This document shows, one piece after another, positions 50,551 to 62,632 of a stretch of 64,000 nucleotides of DNA. Positions within the stretch are counted from its first letter, which is position 1, and each line of letters begins with the position of its first letter. Made by a program: the position numbers and the translations under genes. The stretch is from Clavelina lepadiformis (taxonomy: Eukaryota; Chordata; Ascidiacea; Aplousobranchia; Clavelinidae). The notes under the pieces were generated by a model, which had not been told where the DNA came from, did not search any database, and worked only from the letters and a program-made list of their open reading frames with translations. The DNA lies in contig NC_135242.1 in assembly GCF_947623445.1 (NCBI RefSeq), positions 19,902,001 to 19,966,000 of the forward strand. The letters run 5' to 3'.

Positions 50551-52442
50551 TTAACCAGCTTGCGGTGTCGGTGGATCTATAAAAGAAAACAGTTTAACGC
50601 TGCATTTGATGGTGATTGCCGTTGTTATAAACTTAGAATGGATTATGCGCATATTTATTAAACACTAAGAACTAGATCATAGATATTGTCTAACCATAGC
50701 ATTGTTTGGAAGTTAAAACAACTTCGTTGAGCTTGAAGTAGAAATTGCAACCGGTGCAGAAGTCGGGAACACAGGTGGCAAGCGGGAAATTTGGGCATCT
50801 TGCCACGTATGTAGCGCAAGGATTCATAAAACAGGATGCTGGCCGCCTGCATCTCTCACACTTTGTGTGGACGAGGCTGGGCGGGTTCCACTTCAACATT
50901 CTGCCACTGCCCTCGCATTTGATGGTTGAAGGTTCTCCTATCAACCTTGCTCCTGGATCGCAGTAAGAGACGCACACTGACCCCAACATATAGTTCTTGG
51001 TGCATCGAACCTTCACGGAAGGTTGACGAATTACGCTTGGCGGACAAATTGGAACTAAATGTGAAAAGGTATGAAAAGAAAGGAACGTTGTAAAATAATT
51101 AAGTCTGTATGACAGAATTAAAGTACTTATATTTCATCTATAAGTTATCATCATCTGCAATGCATAAAAGCAAATACTCAAAACGTTTCCAAACGAGACT
51201 TCAGAAAAATAATAATGAACCACTGTAAAAACAAGCAGAATGTTTAAAGTGATGAATTTGCGTACCTGGTAACATTGGTCCGGGGTCATCTTGAATTAAT
51301 GGATGGACGCAGGTATAACCGCATCGGAACCTTGGACAGCAGATTTTCCCATCTGGGCACATCGAGGGACACTGGGAAGGACAATCATTGCCCGGCTCGT
51401 GTTCCAGATCTTGCGGAGGACACATGCGATTGACTATTTGGACTGGAAATTCACCATGAAAAACAAAGCATGTTACACTTCTTTCCAACCGCTTATGCTG
51501 GCCACTGTACGCTTGATGTTCATTACCTTTCTTTCTGCATTGATCGTGTGGTAGCGCGTTGCCTTTGTCGTCCAAGAAAATTGCTTTGCATCCATCACAG
51601 TAGTCATCAACACACTCAGCTGTAGGGACTGCCGGGCACCTCCTGATCTTACATGGTCTTATAAAGCACAAGTGGGGAGGCTTACTGCTTGGGCATTCGC
51701 GGGCTGGTGAAAATATTGAAATAAAATATCAAGGTTAGCCTAAATCGCTTAAAATCGCTCTTAATTTTGGTGTTACTTTCTACAGTACAAGCTTAGTTCA
51801 ACGTTAGATCCTTTCAATGTTTCTTTTCTCCTAGACCGTGCAGTGTACCTACGTGCGTTTATTCCTGAGCATTGCTGGCTGGTAAGCACGTTTTTCTCGC
51901 TGTCTACGAATTTGTACCCGCAGCGACAGCGCGTGGGTATACAGACTGCCTCCGGTCGTCCAGGGCATTTCGCCTCTTCGCAAGGATCTCCAATGCATGG
52001 AACATGATTTTGACCGTAACAGCACTCGTAGTCAGACAGCTGGTTTCCACTCTCATCCGTGAAAACGGCCATACAGCCACCGCAGTATTTGTTTGTGCAT
52101 TTGGCGTTTGGATAGGCCGGGCAGGTTTCGATGTCACAAGGCCTTGCCAAACAATTTTTTTTGTCCACTTCATTTGGACACTCTGTTTTGAAAAGTTTTA
52201 TTTTTTAAGATCTTATTTGTTCAATTTTAAAACAAAACCAAAAATGTGAAACAGCGTTGAAGCCTAATAACGTTGTAGTATGTAATAATAAAACTTAACA
52301 GTTACACTCAAAGGTACATAAGATTAAATACGTTTAAATAAGATTAAATAAGTTATACTACCAAACGCAGAAAATTCTTCTTACCGAGGGCAAGTGCTGT
52401 TTCTTCAAGAAAGCAGAAACTTAGCAGCAACACAAGCTTCAT
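50551..52442 (-). CDS. Secreted eight-Cys / WAP / CCP protein, 375 aa (gene X)
   Basis: Six exons: 52442-52385 (58 bp, signal peptide MKLVLLLSFCFLEETALA), 52182-51853 (two eight-Cys modules: CPAYPNAKC then CPGRPEAVC with CRCGYKF), 51703-51527 (one eight-Cys module, CPAVPTAEC), 51442-51266 (WAP-type: CPSMCPDGKICCP then CGYTC), 51054-50695 (CCP-like then an eight-Cys module, CPNFPLATC) and 50576-50551 (DPPTPQAG tail). All introns are phase 1; total 1128 nt. A TATA-like TATAAATA lies about 93 nt upstream and AATAAA follows about 110 nt past the stop. The last donor (GTTAGA) is not ideal, and without splicing the frame would stop one codon later, so the tail is the least certain part. Confidence 0.85.
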
Positions 52443-52534
52443 TTTCCCATAAATGTAAATCTTACTTAAGAATAATATTTTGCGTTATCAAGTCTGACAG
52501 CTAGTTGGTGTAAGGCCTACTTTGTCTTCCCAGA

Positions 52535-52542
52535 TATTTATA
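52535..52542 (-). promoter_or_regulatory. TATA box of gene X
   Basis: TATAAATA on the minus strand, about 93 nt before the start codon. Confidence 0.55.
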
Positions 52543-53397
52543 CCATAACGCCTTGATGAGCGAAGCGCAGTAAAATACCGATCTTTCATAAAGAACCTTT
52601 CAGTTTTGAAATCACCATCAGATCGTCCGTCACCCGCAGTCAGAGTACAACCCGTATAAACCTATTTGAACCTATAATGTTTTTTAACTTAAGTATTAGG
52701 CCAGTCTGCAACGCATGTTATAATTACGCACGTACACGTAGCTTGAGCATCTAATTCTGCGTACAGGACTTCAATTATGTAGTAACCTAGCAAATAGCCT
52801 AGCACTTTTAATTGTTGGTGCGGTTGAAAGTGCATTGGTTTTAAATTGACCTACTGTTATTCCTACAACATTTTCTTTACAAATAGGACCAAGTAATGCT
52901 TATAACGGTTTCCTTGGACCGTAGAAAAATTTTGCAATAGAACCAATCTGAATTTATTGCGGCTATGACCTTGAAAAACGGTTTTGTCTTATGGGATTAT
53001 TTTTTGTATAAGGGATATTCTCATGAACATTCAAGAATCAATTGAATTCGCAATTGTTAAACAGCATATATTGTTTGCTGTATATCGGTACCAGAACAAC
53101 CAATACTGCAGTTTGAAGAATTTAAATTATCAAAGCCACATTAGACAAGGCAAAGAGATTATACGTCCCTTTGTTTTTTAATTCCCACCAGGAAAATCAA
53201 TTACACGCTATACATTCCGGTCAGGAAAAGCACAACCACACATAAATCTGTGGTCTTGGAAAATTAATAGCATGGAAGTGTACTTGCTAATGTTAAAATT
53301 ATAAACACAGGATAATCAATATCAATGAACAGTTCGTAAAGAAATAGTCTGTATTCCGGTTTTAGATGATGGAAACTGCTTCTATTGAATTGTTCCC

Positions 53398-56300
53398 TCA
53401 TCGTCCTAGGAAGGAACTTAATAGCGATCCTGGAAAATAATTTTATCTTTAGAACAACTAAAATCTGCATCTTTAAATTACACGGTTCATAATTTTTTGA
53501 ATATCACATGTCGTCATACGTATACATAAGAACGCTCACTACACTTACCTGTGTTGAAAGAACTGGAGCTACAGAAATTTCGAGGTATTTTCAATCCACC
53601 GAAATAGAAGTTGTAGGAGCAGGTACAGGGGTCAGGTACACAAATGGCGCCTGGGAATGCTGAGCAAGTTCGGAGACCACACAAATTCGTGTTGCGAACA
53701 AGACAGTTCGCTAGGTTCGAGCACGACCTACTGGTTGTAGTTGGCCTAACTTCGCATTTTGCATTAGTTAATGTACCCTGTCTCCAAGTTGGCGCTCTGC
53801 GAGTGAAGAAACCAAAAGATCCCAGGCACTGCGTTCGTGCAGGTCCGCCAACGAGCGTTTGACCATCTGGACATTTTGCTATACATGTTGAACCTTGTCG
53901 GTCACCGTTACTGCAACTTAAGGTGAATTCGATATCTGCTTTTGGATCGACAACTGGTTCGCAAGTAGACACTGGCAAATAAATAAAATTGTTGAAATAA
54001 TTTAAGGATAGTTTGTTTGCTACAGCTTAGCAAAGGTAACAAAAACAAAGCATATAAAAACTAAATTATCCACAGGCACCAAGTCAGAATCTATTCCACT
54101 GTTACCTACCTGGGATGGCGCAGAATTGCTCGCAGTTCCTGGGGCAACAAATTCGGCCTCTTGGGCATTGCTGTGGACAAGTTTGTGAAATTCTAGTGCA
54201 GGCAATTGGGTAAGATGTTTGACTGCACCTCCGATCTGCAAACCAGCTAGTAATTATAAAAGCACTATTTGTTTTAAAGTTTATCCTCTGTAACGTTGCT
54301 CATTCAAAAGCAATAAAAAAGTTAATTTCATCACAAAATGTTGTTGTAAACAAATTACAGAAGCTTAATTTTTGGTAAAAAAACTGGTTCTAAAGATAAA
54401 GTTTTGCAAATGACGCCTTTGTTGCATCAATTGCTTTTAAAGCTGAGGGTTTACTTACCAACAGGGAAGCATTGTTGCATAGTTACTACATTTCCACTGC
54501 TGTCAACAAAAGTAACTCCACAGTCACATCGGTTAGGGAAGCATCGTGCATCAGGAACCCCTGGACAAGAAGCAGTTTGACACCTGTTAGCGGCACAAGT
54601 CAGTGCCGGTAGATTCGGACAACATTGAGAATCGCTCAAAACGATGCCCCTCCTGTCCCTGAAGACAGCACTGCAACCGCTACAGAAACTGTTAATACAA
54701 GTTGCGTCTGGCACTCCAGGGCACGATGCCAACAGGCACGGTAACGGAGAACATGATGCCTGTGGTTCATCTGGTCGACATTCTGTAAGCACAAATGGAT
54801 GGAAGCTTATGAAAGTTAGCTTATTGCATTCGCATTTTTTATTTTCTACAAAATATAAATCCCGTTATAACTTTGTATAAGAAACACTTTGTTTATTCGT
54901 ATGTTTTAACGTGTTTCTTTTGATTTCCCAATTCTGTTAATATTTTCCGTTGTCTACAAACTATATTCGTGTATAGTGTCTATATACCTGCATTATAAAA
55001 CAAACGTGTGCACGTGCACTATGCAATGTTCATTGTTTAACTATTAATTAATCGTGATTCTCACGTATGCGGTTGCATTGGTCATCGGTTAGTATGCTTC
55101 CTGCGCTGTTTACAAAAGTAACTCCACAGTCACACCGATTAGGAAAACATTGTGCTTCTAGCACCCCGGGGCATGACGCTCTTTGACACCTGTTCGAAGG
55201 GCATGAAAGAGCGGCTAGGTTGGGACAACATCGAGAATCATCAAGCTCATTTCCATTACTGTCTCTAAACACGGCGCTACAGCCATTGCAGAAGTTGTTG
55301 GTGCATGTAGCGCCAGGTACTCCAGGACACGTCGCCAGCAAGCAGGGTAACGGGCGGCAGGAAGCCACAGGCACGCCGGGTGGACATTCTACGTTAATTG
55401 AAAAAAAATCAAAAGTTAAAGCCTTAAATATGTGTATCCAAGACAATTTAAGTCAATTTTTGTAGCAAATAAATCTGTCGCACATATGATTATTGCAGTC
55501 CCTTTTGAGAGGACATACGTTTTCAAGATCTACATACACGGTATATTGCATATGTCGTACCGTATTACATGCAGACAAAAATACCTGATTGCGGTTCATC
55601 ATCACGGTTACATTCTTGTTCTGACAAGAATCGACCGGTTTCCACGTTGTAAAATCTAACTCCACAATCGCATCGATTCTGAACGCAAAGAGCGTTGGGT
55701 TCACCGGGACACGACGCTCTTTCGCACCGGTTTGCAAAGCAGGAAAGCGTCAGCAAATTGGGGCAACATTGAAAGTCGTTTAGTTCATTCCCTCTCCTAT
55801 CAATGAAACTGGTACTGCAACGTCCGCAGAAATTATTTCTACAAACTGCGTCAGGCCTACCAGGGCAGCTGGCTATCCGACAAGGCAGAGGTAGGCAGGT
55901 AGCCACTGGCGTTCCAGGAGGACAATCTGTGTAAAAAGTGGTTTTAGTTGGTGCGACAATATTGCATAATCTAAAGAAAAACAGCGATGTTTGATTTCCT
56001 AACATCGTTAGTAACTTCATTTTTTTTAATTCCCTTTAAATTGCAAGCGATTTTTCTCCTTTGTTGTTTTGGAAGCAGGATATATTAGAATTATTAGCTC
56101 CTTTGAAAAAGGACACCTCGTGGGCTTTGATTTCTTCTTATGACTGTAATGAATAAGTGTCACTATCGCTATAAAAAAAAACGGATAAAGAAAAAAGCCA
56201 ACATACACAGTCAAATTTTTTTTGACAAACTTTAGCAAGAAAAATAGTCTTCACTAAAATCTAAAGTTGGTTCGACTTTGCATTGAAACTGAGTACAGCT

Positions 56301-57059
56301 GCCACTCCAAACGTTTATGCATTTTAAATGTTTGCATCTATACGCTGGCTTTATGTAGTTACTCTGTTTCTTTTTATATTTGTCCTTAACATAAAGTAAC
56401 TGTACTTATTGTAAGTGCTTACCGGTACACGCAGCAAATGCTATGTTAATACAACCAAATTTTTCTTGCCATTTTGAAAAAAGACTAAGTTATACCATAT
56501 TGTCATATTTCATAAATCCGCTTGGGCAACATTTTGCGCTATTTTGCCGTTGGCGATTAGTAGACGATACTATTGTTACGTATGGGGAATGGGACTGAAT
56601 GGTGAATAGAACCGACGTTAAAATGCGGTGTGGCAGTTAAACTACTGCATACGCAGACCGCGTATTTTCACGATCGCTGATATCTCTTTGCTAAGATTTT
56701 CATTAAAGTAAAACCTTTATAGAAATTAATAAGATTTAGCCGGTAATCAATGACATAACTATATTTTGGAATTTCCTGTTGCGTGGGACAGTAGCGCCAG
56801 AGAGTGGACGAGTTGGTCAAATGTGTTTAAACTGAAGGATGTATTATTAGTTATTACGGAAGCCTAAATCCACATAAGGATCTTAAGATTACGGAAAATA
56901 TGATGAATTACTACGCTTAAATTTTTTCGCTGCTGTTATTGTCACATAATAAAAACTTAACACTTTTTTTCGCAGGCATACATTTACCCAAGTTGACTTA
57001 CTTTGTCCGAAGACTTTTACCACCAGCAAACTGCAACAAATGAAAAGCAGAAGATGCAT
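53398..57059 (-). CDS. Secreted modular protein with triplicated double eight-Cys exon, WAP and CCP, 542 aa (gene Y)
   Basis: Seven exons: 57059-57002 (58 bp, signal peptide MHLLLFICCSLLVVKVFG), 55926-55585 (342 nt), 55388-55065 (324 nt), 54782-54459 (324 nt), 54235-54110 (WAP: CPQQCPRGRICCP), 53971-53549 (CCP-like plus a divergent eight-Cys module) and 53429-53398 (short tail GSLLSSFLGR). All introns are phase 1; total 1629 nt. The three long exons each code for two modules: an a-type (CPPGVPVASC, then CNGCSAVFRD in exon 3) and a b-type (CPNLAALSC, then NRCDCGVTF). Exon 3 reads to a stop at 55048 if unspliced. A GTGAGA donor at 55064 gives it exactly the 324 nt of its paralogue, so splicing on is preferred. 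The terminal exon is chosen on acceptor strength and phase. Confidence 0.8.
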
Positions 57060-57099
57060 TTTTCCTGATTTTTTTGCAATTTATTACAAAACTAAACTT

Positions 57100-58768
57100 C
57101 TAATAGCTTTCTTTCGGCTTCTCGACCCATATAACTGAGTCTTATCAATAATCGTATCGGCAAAATTAACAAAAGACAACGCCCGAGGCAAAGAAAAGCG
57201 CTGAATGCTCTCTATAACTGGAGGGCCCGCTACCTTGAGGGTGGCGGTACTTGGAGCGCAAATCTTCGCAGCGTGAGAAATACTTTGCACGTCACTCGCT
57301 CGTCGTCATATAAAGTGTACGTATTATTGCAACGTAGTTTGAAAATTGATAATGCTGCTTATTTATATTAATGTTTAATTTTAATCTTTTTTGTTACAAC
57401 GTTTAATTATACTAACAATGTTTCACGTTGGGAGTGTTCCGGAAATTTGCAGAAGTTTGCATTCGTATTTCGCATATTTGTCTACATGTACTGTTCTCTG
57501 TATTCATATTTGTGAATAAGATTTTCAAAAAAGCTGCTTTTCGTAAAAGAACCACTTTGTTGTTTGATCTCCTTTTTATAAGTTCAGGATTTTCAAATAC
57601 AAAAATTGATTTGCCCTGCAGTCAAAACAACTAAGATAGTTTATTTTTTGAACTTTCTCTGCAAGGTTAGGTGGTATAGTCCAGTGGCCACTACTATGTT
57701 GTTATAGGCTACCGCAAAACCTGACCTGCGGACTGCGGTTGTGTTCGTTTTCCGGCTAAACCCGTATAATTATTACCTAATTAAGTGATGCAAAGTATTT
57801 TTAAGATCTTGAAGTTTTTCCGTGTTTATCAACTCGTTTAGTTAGTTAAGGCAGCAAAGAAGCATAACATGTAATTCTTGTGCAATTGCAGAAATTTGAT
57901 CGAAAAATGGTGACATAGTGTTGCTTTGCTTATATACTTGCAAGTAATCACGCTGGAAAAAGCATTTTAAAGTTATAATGCAGTATGTATATAAAGTAAC
58001 TTACAAAACACATTAAATTTTTACCGACATATTGAAGGTCCGATATTTGCGCCTAACGTACTGATACTTAAAATGCTGTAACGAGTCACCATATCCAACT
58101 GTTACCACAAATTAAGGCGGTTAGATGTAATATATACATACAGCATGGAAATCGATTTGTTGATGTCGGATATCGATTTCCGGTATTCTATTTTATTTTA
58201 ATAACCTTTCTTTTGTTCTATTGCGTTCTCAATTATTTTTTACCATCTCACAAACCTGATTACTATCAATTTGTTGAAACAGCTCAACCTACAATGAAAT
58301 TTTTTTTATTGATTTGCTTATATAGAGCATAATTATATTGTAAAAGCTATAATGTGAAAAAACTTTGTTTTCGATGATTTCCTATTTGGTCGACATAATT
58401 CGATCGTTTTTAGTATTGAAACACACGTTCTGGAATATTGAGAGCGACGACGTGACCAGAAGCACCACGACAATGATTTGTTTGTATATTTTAACAACTT
58501 TGATTATGTTTTTAGGTTTGCCGTTCTCACCTTTGCTTTGGCCTTCGGCACTCTTGCCTATTTAAGATTGATTTTGTGCTCCACACACACTTTGTGCGTA
58601 CATCTTTACGTCACTCATGACCACATTCCCAGCATTCCAGATTGCCGGTTTTTATTGTCCTGACTAGCGTCGTTCAGAAAAAGGAGAGGTTTTTAAGTTT
58701 CTTCTGACGTAGAGCGTCTTGCTGTCACGGCACCCTCTCTAGATTTCAGTTTACGTTTGTGTTGATTA
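57100..58768. other. Intergenic, no gene seen
   Basis: Upstream of gene Y. Plus-strand frames at 57428-57634 and 58365-58663 are hydrophobic but lack splice, start or domain support. Confidence 0.45.
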
Positions 58769-60592
58769 CACTACGTAACACAATTTTTGTTTGGCTACTT
58801 TTTTTAATGCCCCTTTATGTATTTTTGGGTGCTGAGTTCAAAAATCCAGTTAGTTTTTTCGTACCATCGTTACTTTTTGAGATATTCAAATTTTGATATA
58901 GCTGTAAGTACAGCAAATCGTGTTCTACTCTTGCAGTAGATTTTAGCTCCACATCAAGGTTCTGTTTGGTTTATTAAACGCAAAAACCAGTTTAAAAACG
59001 TTAATAAGGAAGGCTTGAAGATAAATGTAACATAGTTTTGTCAAACAGTAAGAGTCGTTCAAAAATGTACTTTTGAGCGAGTTTTTCTTTTATGACTACT
59101 CCTGTCTTGCCTTACTAAAGACCAAATGTAGTTTCCCATCATTACACTATCCCAGCGGCCTTTATATCGTTTTTCCATTGGCTCAATATCCTGATGAAGT
59201 CTCTCACCGCGCTCCTCACTGAAATCACGTAGATTTTCTTGAAAAAAATCCAGATGCGGACATAAAAAATGAAGTTTGACAGACATGCGACAACCCATGT
59301 TTTGGTAACTTTTGATCAGTTTCTCCACCAACTCTTTGTAATTTCTGTCCCTTTTATTTCCCAAAAATCCATCAACCACACCTCGAAATGCTTGCCACGC
59401 TTCTTTTTCTGTTTCATTCATTTTTTCTTCCAAGCTTTTACACTTTAACATTGTGTTTATCTGAGGACCAACAAATATTCCTCCTTTTATTTTGGTAAGT
59501 GATGGTCTGGGAAACATTGAACGGATTTCTTGAAAAACTTGTCCTTGAAAATCCAAAGCTTTGACAAACTGTTTTACCAGACCTAATTTGATATGAAGTG
59601 GAGGCAGTAAAACTATTTCCCGGCTTACAAGAGGTTCCCTAATAACGTTGTACATTCCTGGGTTTAGTTTTTCCCGTGTCGGCCATTAATTTTCTCATAG
59701 TGCTCACCGTCAGCTCTACTATTCCACAAGCACAGAAAGCAAGAGTATTTTGTGTAACCACCCTGCAGACCAAGCAAAACTCCCAACATTTTAAAGTCAT
59801 CACAAACATACCACTTAAACTGAGTGTAATTGATTTTAATGAGCAGTTGCTTGACGTTTTCATAATCTTCTTTCATCTGTAAGGAATAAGCAAGTGGAAT
59901 TGATGGGTATATGTTGCCATTGTGAAGTAACACTGCTTTAAGACTTTTGGTAGAACTGTCAATGAAACGCCGCCACTGAGTAGGATCATGAATTATTCCA
60001 ACAGCACAAAACAGGCCTTCCACATATTTGCAATAGCAAAGGTCTTCAAAAATGTCAAAGTAGACAGAAAACTCCAAGTGCCTATTCCTGTGGGGTAGGC
60101 AGTACTCTTACTTAAATTGTTTCACTCTCTACTAGACATTTTGATTTCTACTATTTAAAAGATGAACTGAATCTAAGATTTACACAATACTTAACTGTAC
60201 AAAATGTAATTATATGGCATACTTCTCTCTGTAAACACTAAACATGACTTTCTAATGAGACTATACTGAATTTAACATAAATAGATAAAATGAAAACTGA
60301 GATAAGAAATAAAAGCACATTCGTCTGCATTTCAAACTCCCACTCCCATTCACTTTCTCAAGTAAATAGGACGCCCATTTACAACATGATAGTGCTGACA
60401 GACACAGATCATAACCGCATAAAATACCTACAGTTAATGGAAAATCACAAAAAACGGAAATTTTTGTATTTTGAAAACGATCGATGATAGAAAAAAACTG
60501 ATAGCATTTTTGAAATCAGCGCTTGAAAATCATACAGTTACACTTAATAAATGTAGCCAAACAAAAATTTTTTTTAATTTTGTTACGTAGTG
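58769..60592 (-). mobile_element. TIR DNA transposon (about 1.82 kb) with decayed minus-strand gene
   Basis: The left end begins CACTACGTAACA then ATTTTTGTTTGGCTAC. The right end (60553-60592) is its inverted complement with one A/T-rich insertion, giving TIRs of about 30-40 bp. TTA flanks both sides, a possible 3-bp target duplication. Inside, on the minus strand, two open blocks in different frames (60077-59664, 59655-59059) encode one continuous-looking protein with LQGGYTKYSCFLCLWNSRAD, LLPPLHIKLGLVKQFVKAL, IKGGIFVGPQI and HLDFFQENLRDFSEERGERL. I recall this as a protein common in repeat-rich animal genomes but do not know its superfamily. No complete gene is left, so the copy looks inactive. 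Confidence 0.75.
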
Positions 60593-60931
60593 TTATCTCT
60601 TATCATTATTATTTGTCATCTCCTGTATATAGTAGCCGCGGCTCTATTTTTTGTGGTTATTTCTACCCACTTTTCTTTATAACTGATTAGTTTATCGCTG
60701 GGTTTCTACCGTTGTTTTTATTACATCTCTTTTAATCTTTGTGGTGCCACGACTCACCGTTAATGTGATAACGAACTTGGCAAAAATGAATGCAGTCATG
60801 AGGGCGCTCCTAAAGAACAGCGGTCGTGCCCAACTTTGCCTGTTATTATTTTTGAAATTTTTTTTATTCATAACCATCATTTAATTACCAGGATTGCGAT
60901 TCGCTTCTGTTTCCATTTTCATTTTTTCATG

Positions 60932-61078
60932 TCATTTAACATTTCCCTCCGCATCTTTAAAAATGACATTGCAACCACCGCAGTAGTTGTTTGTGCAGGG
61001 CGCATCGGGTCGTCTAGGACACTGAGCAACCGAGCAAGGTGCAATGACACAGTTAACCGACGGCTGAGCAACAGGACA
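60932..61078 (-). pseudogene. Orphan eight-Cys module fragment
   Basis: An open frame of 48 codons plus stop reads as the module (CSVAQCPRRPDAPCTNNYC, then GGCNVIFKDAEGN). It stops before the last Cys, has no acceptor at the expected position just before its first Cys, and has no neighbouring exons within 1.5 kb. It is best read as a relic of a lost gene of the array or a stray exon copy. Confidence 0.6.
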
Positions 61079-61401
61079 CAGAAAAGGCAAAAACAAGCTT
61101 GTTGAAATAGAATTATTTATTTATTTCGGTTAGTGGATTGCTTTTTTCTATACCGAATGTTGTTAAAATAACTTGATTTAAATCATGGCAAACAAAGCAA
61201 GATCATATTGCATAAACATTCTGAACCATTCACACCATTCATTAAACGTCCTTTGTCGCTATCTTAGGAAACATTTGTATTCAAACTTTCAATAATAACA
61301 TAAACACAATAAAAATTTAACTTAACACTCTCTGAACAGTCTAAAGTCTAAAGCTAAACCATGAAAGGTATTAGTTGATACTATATATTATATAATATAA
61401 G

Positions 61402-61782
61402 TTAGGTCGTTCTGACGTTTTCGCCACTAGAAGGCAGCAAATCATCAATACTATATTCATGATATGATATGTCATGATATGATGACTGTTGTAAAGATAT
61501 AAATGTGCTGGTTTGTATTGTAATATATATCCGCTTCATGTCACTTAGCATTGGCGGTTCTTGCTTTCTTTCACTTTTCGCAAAGTGATTATCATTTTCA
61601 CTGTACGCACCTATTGCTGGTCCCCAACCTGTAAGTAAGATGCCAGAAACTCTTCTATTGGCCTCTACTGCTTTGTTGTCTTGGCAGAGTAGCTTGAGTG
61701 CTTCGATGAACTTTCGAGCTACACCGGAGGAAACTTTGTTTTCAATGGGACACCCATACCAGGTCAGGTCGAAAATAAGAGG
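61402..61782 (-). CDS. Open frame of 126 codons without a start, unrecognised
   Basis: Open from just after a stop at 61783 to a stop at 61402, with no early ATG. Protein-like sequence includes WYGCPIENKVSSGVARKF, LLCQDNKAVEANRRV and GILLTGWGPAIGAYSE. Further on it becomes low-complexity. No good acceptor was identified before it. It may be an exon, a mobile-element piece or a pseudogene. Confidence 0.35.
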   Translation of the reverse strand, partial: PLIFDLTWYGCPIENKVSSGVARKFIEALKLLCQDNKAVEANRRVSGILLTGWGPAIGAYSENDNHFAKSERKQEPPMLSDMKRIYITIQTSTFISLQQSSYHDISYHEYSIDDLLPSSGENVRTT

Positions 61783-62632
61783 TCAGATTCGTCAGTCGTC
61801 AGAGATCAGTCGTTATGGGCGGTTAGCCAAACTCATGACACGTTTCATTTGGTACAAAAAAGATTTGAAATAAACGTGACAGAATGATGATGAAACGTTT
61901 TGAAGTATCCTTTCAATCTACCAACTATTAAATGCCAAACGACCTACAACGCCTTTCGTTGTGCCAAGCGGTTACTGGATCCTCGTTGACACACCAGCTT
62001 AATTTTTCCTTACCTGCTTAATTCATGACTCTTGGTGTTTCAGTCTTACTTAATATTTGTTTAAACCTAAACGTCTATATTTAGTATAGTTCCGACCATT
62101 TTTGCGAAATTCCTTGCACGCAGCCGAGGAAAACAACGAGGACGCTTTGTAGTGATCTTTCAAAACAAAATCAACAAAACATGATCAACATGATCAACAA
62201 AATTAAAGATATTGCTAATAAAGTTGTGTTAAAATTCGTATAACATGGAGTTTCGATTATTCCAGCGTTGGGATTATAAAGTTACAGAACTGCTGAGATT
62301 TTACGAAAATTGGTTTTAAATTACCACTGTGACCATATTGTGACCACTGTGACCGATTTTTTCATGCATGTTTTTTTGTTTGTTATGTTTGTCTGAGTAG
62401 ACCATACTTGCCTAACTGTTGCGCATGCACTGCAAGTTTTTCTTTCTTGCTTACCGCCTTTTTGTAGTTATTTGTTTTTAACTAGATCAACCACAGCATG
62501 ATTCCTGTTTCTCTTCTGTAATATTTTTGAACAACACAAGTAAACGCAACAACTATCTGAACATTGTTCATGAGATCATAATGAAACAACACAATATTTT
62601 ACACGAAGCCTGTTACGTCGGTGTTATGGCAG

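Noticed and set aside
55048-55064. Reading gene Y as ending at the stop at 55048
   Set aside because: A GTGAGA donor just before it makes the exon exactly 324 nt, equal to its paralogue, and keeps phase 1 into the next exon.
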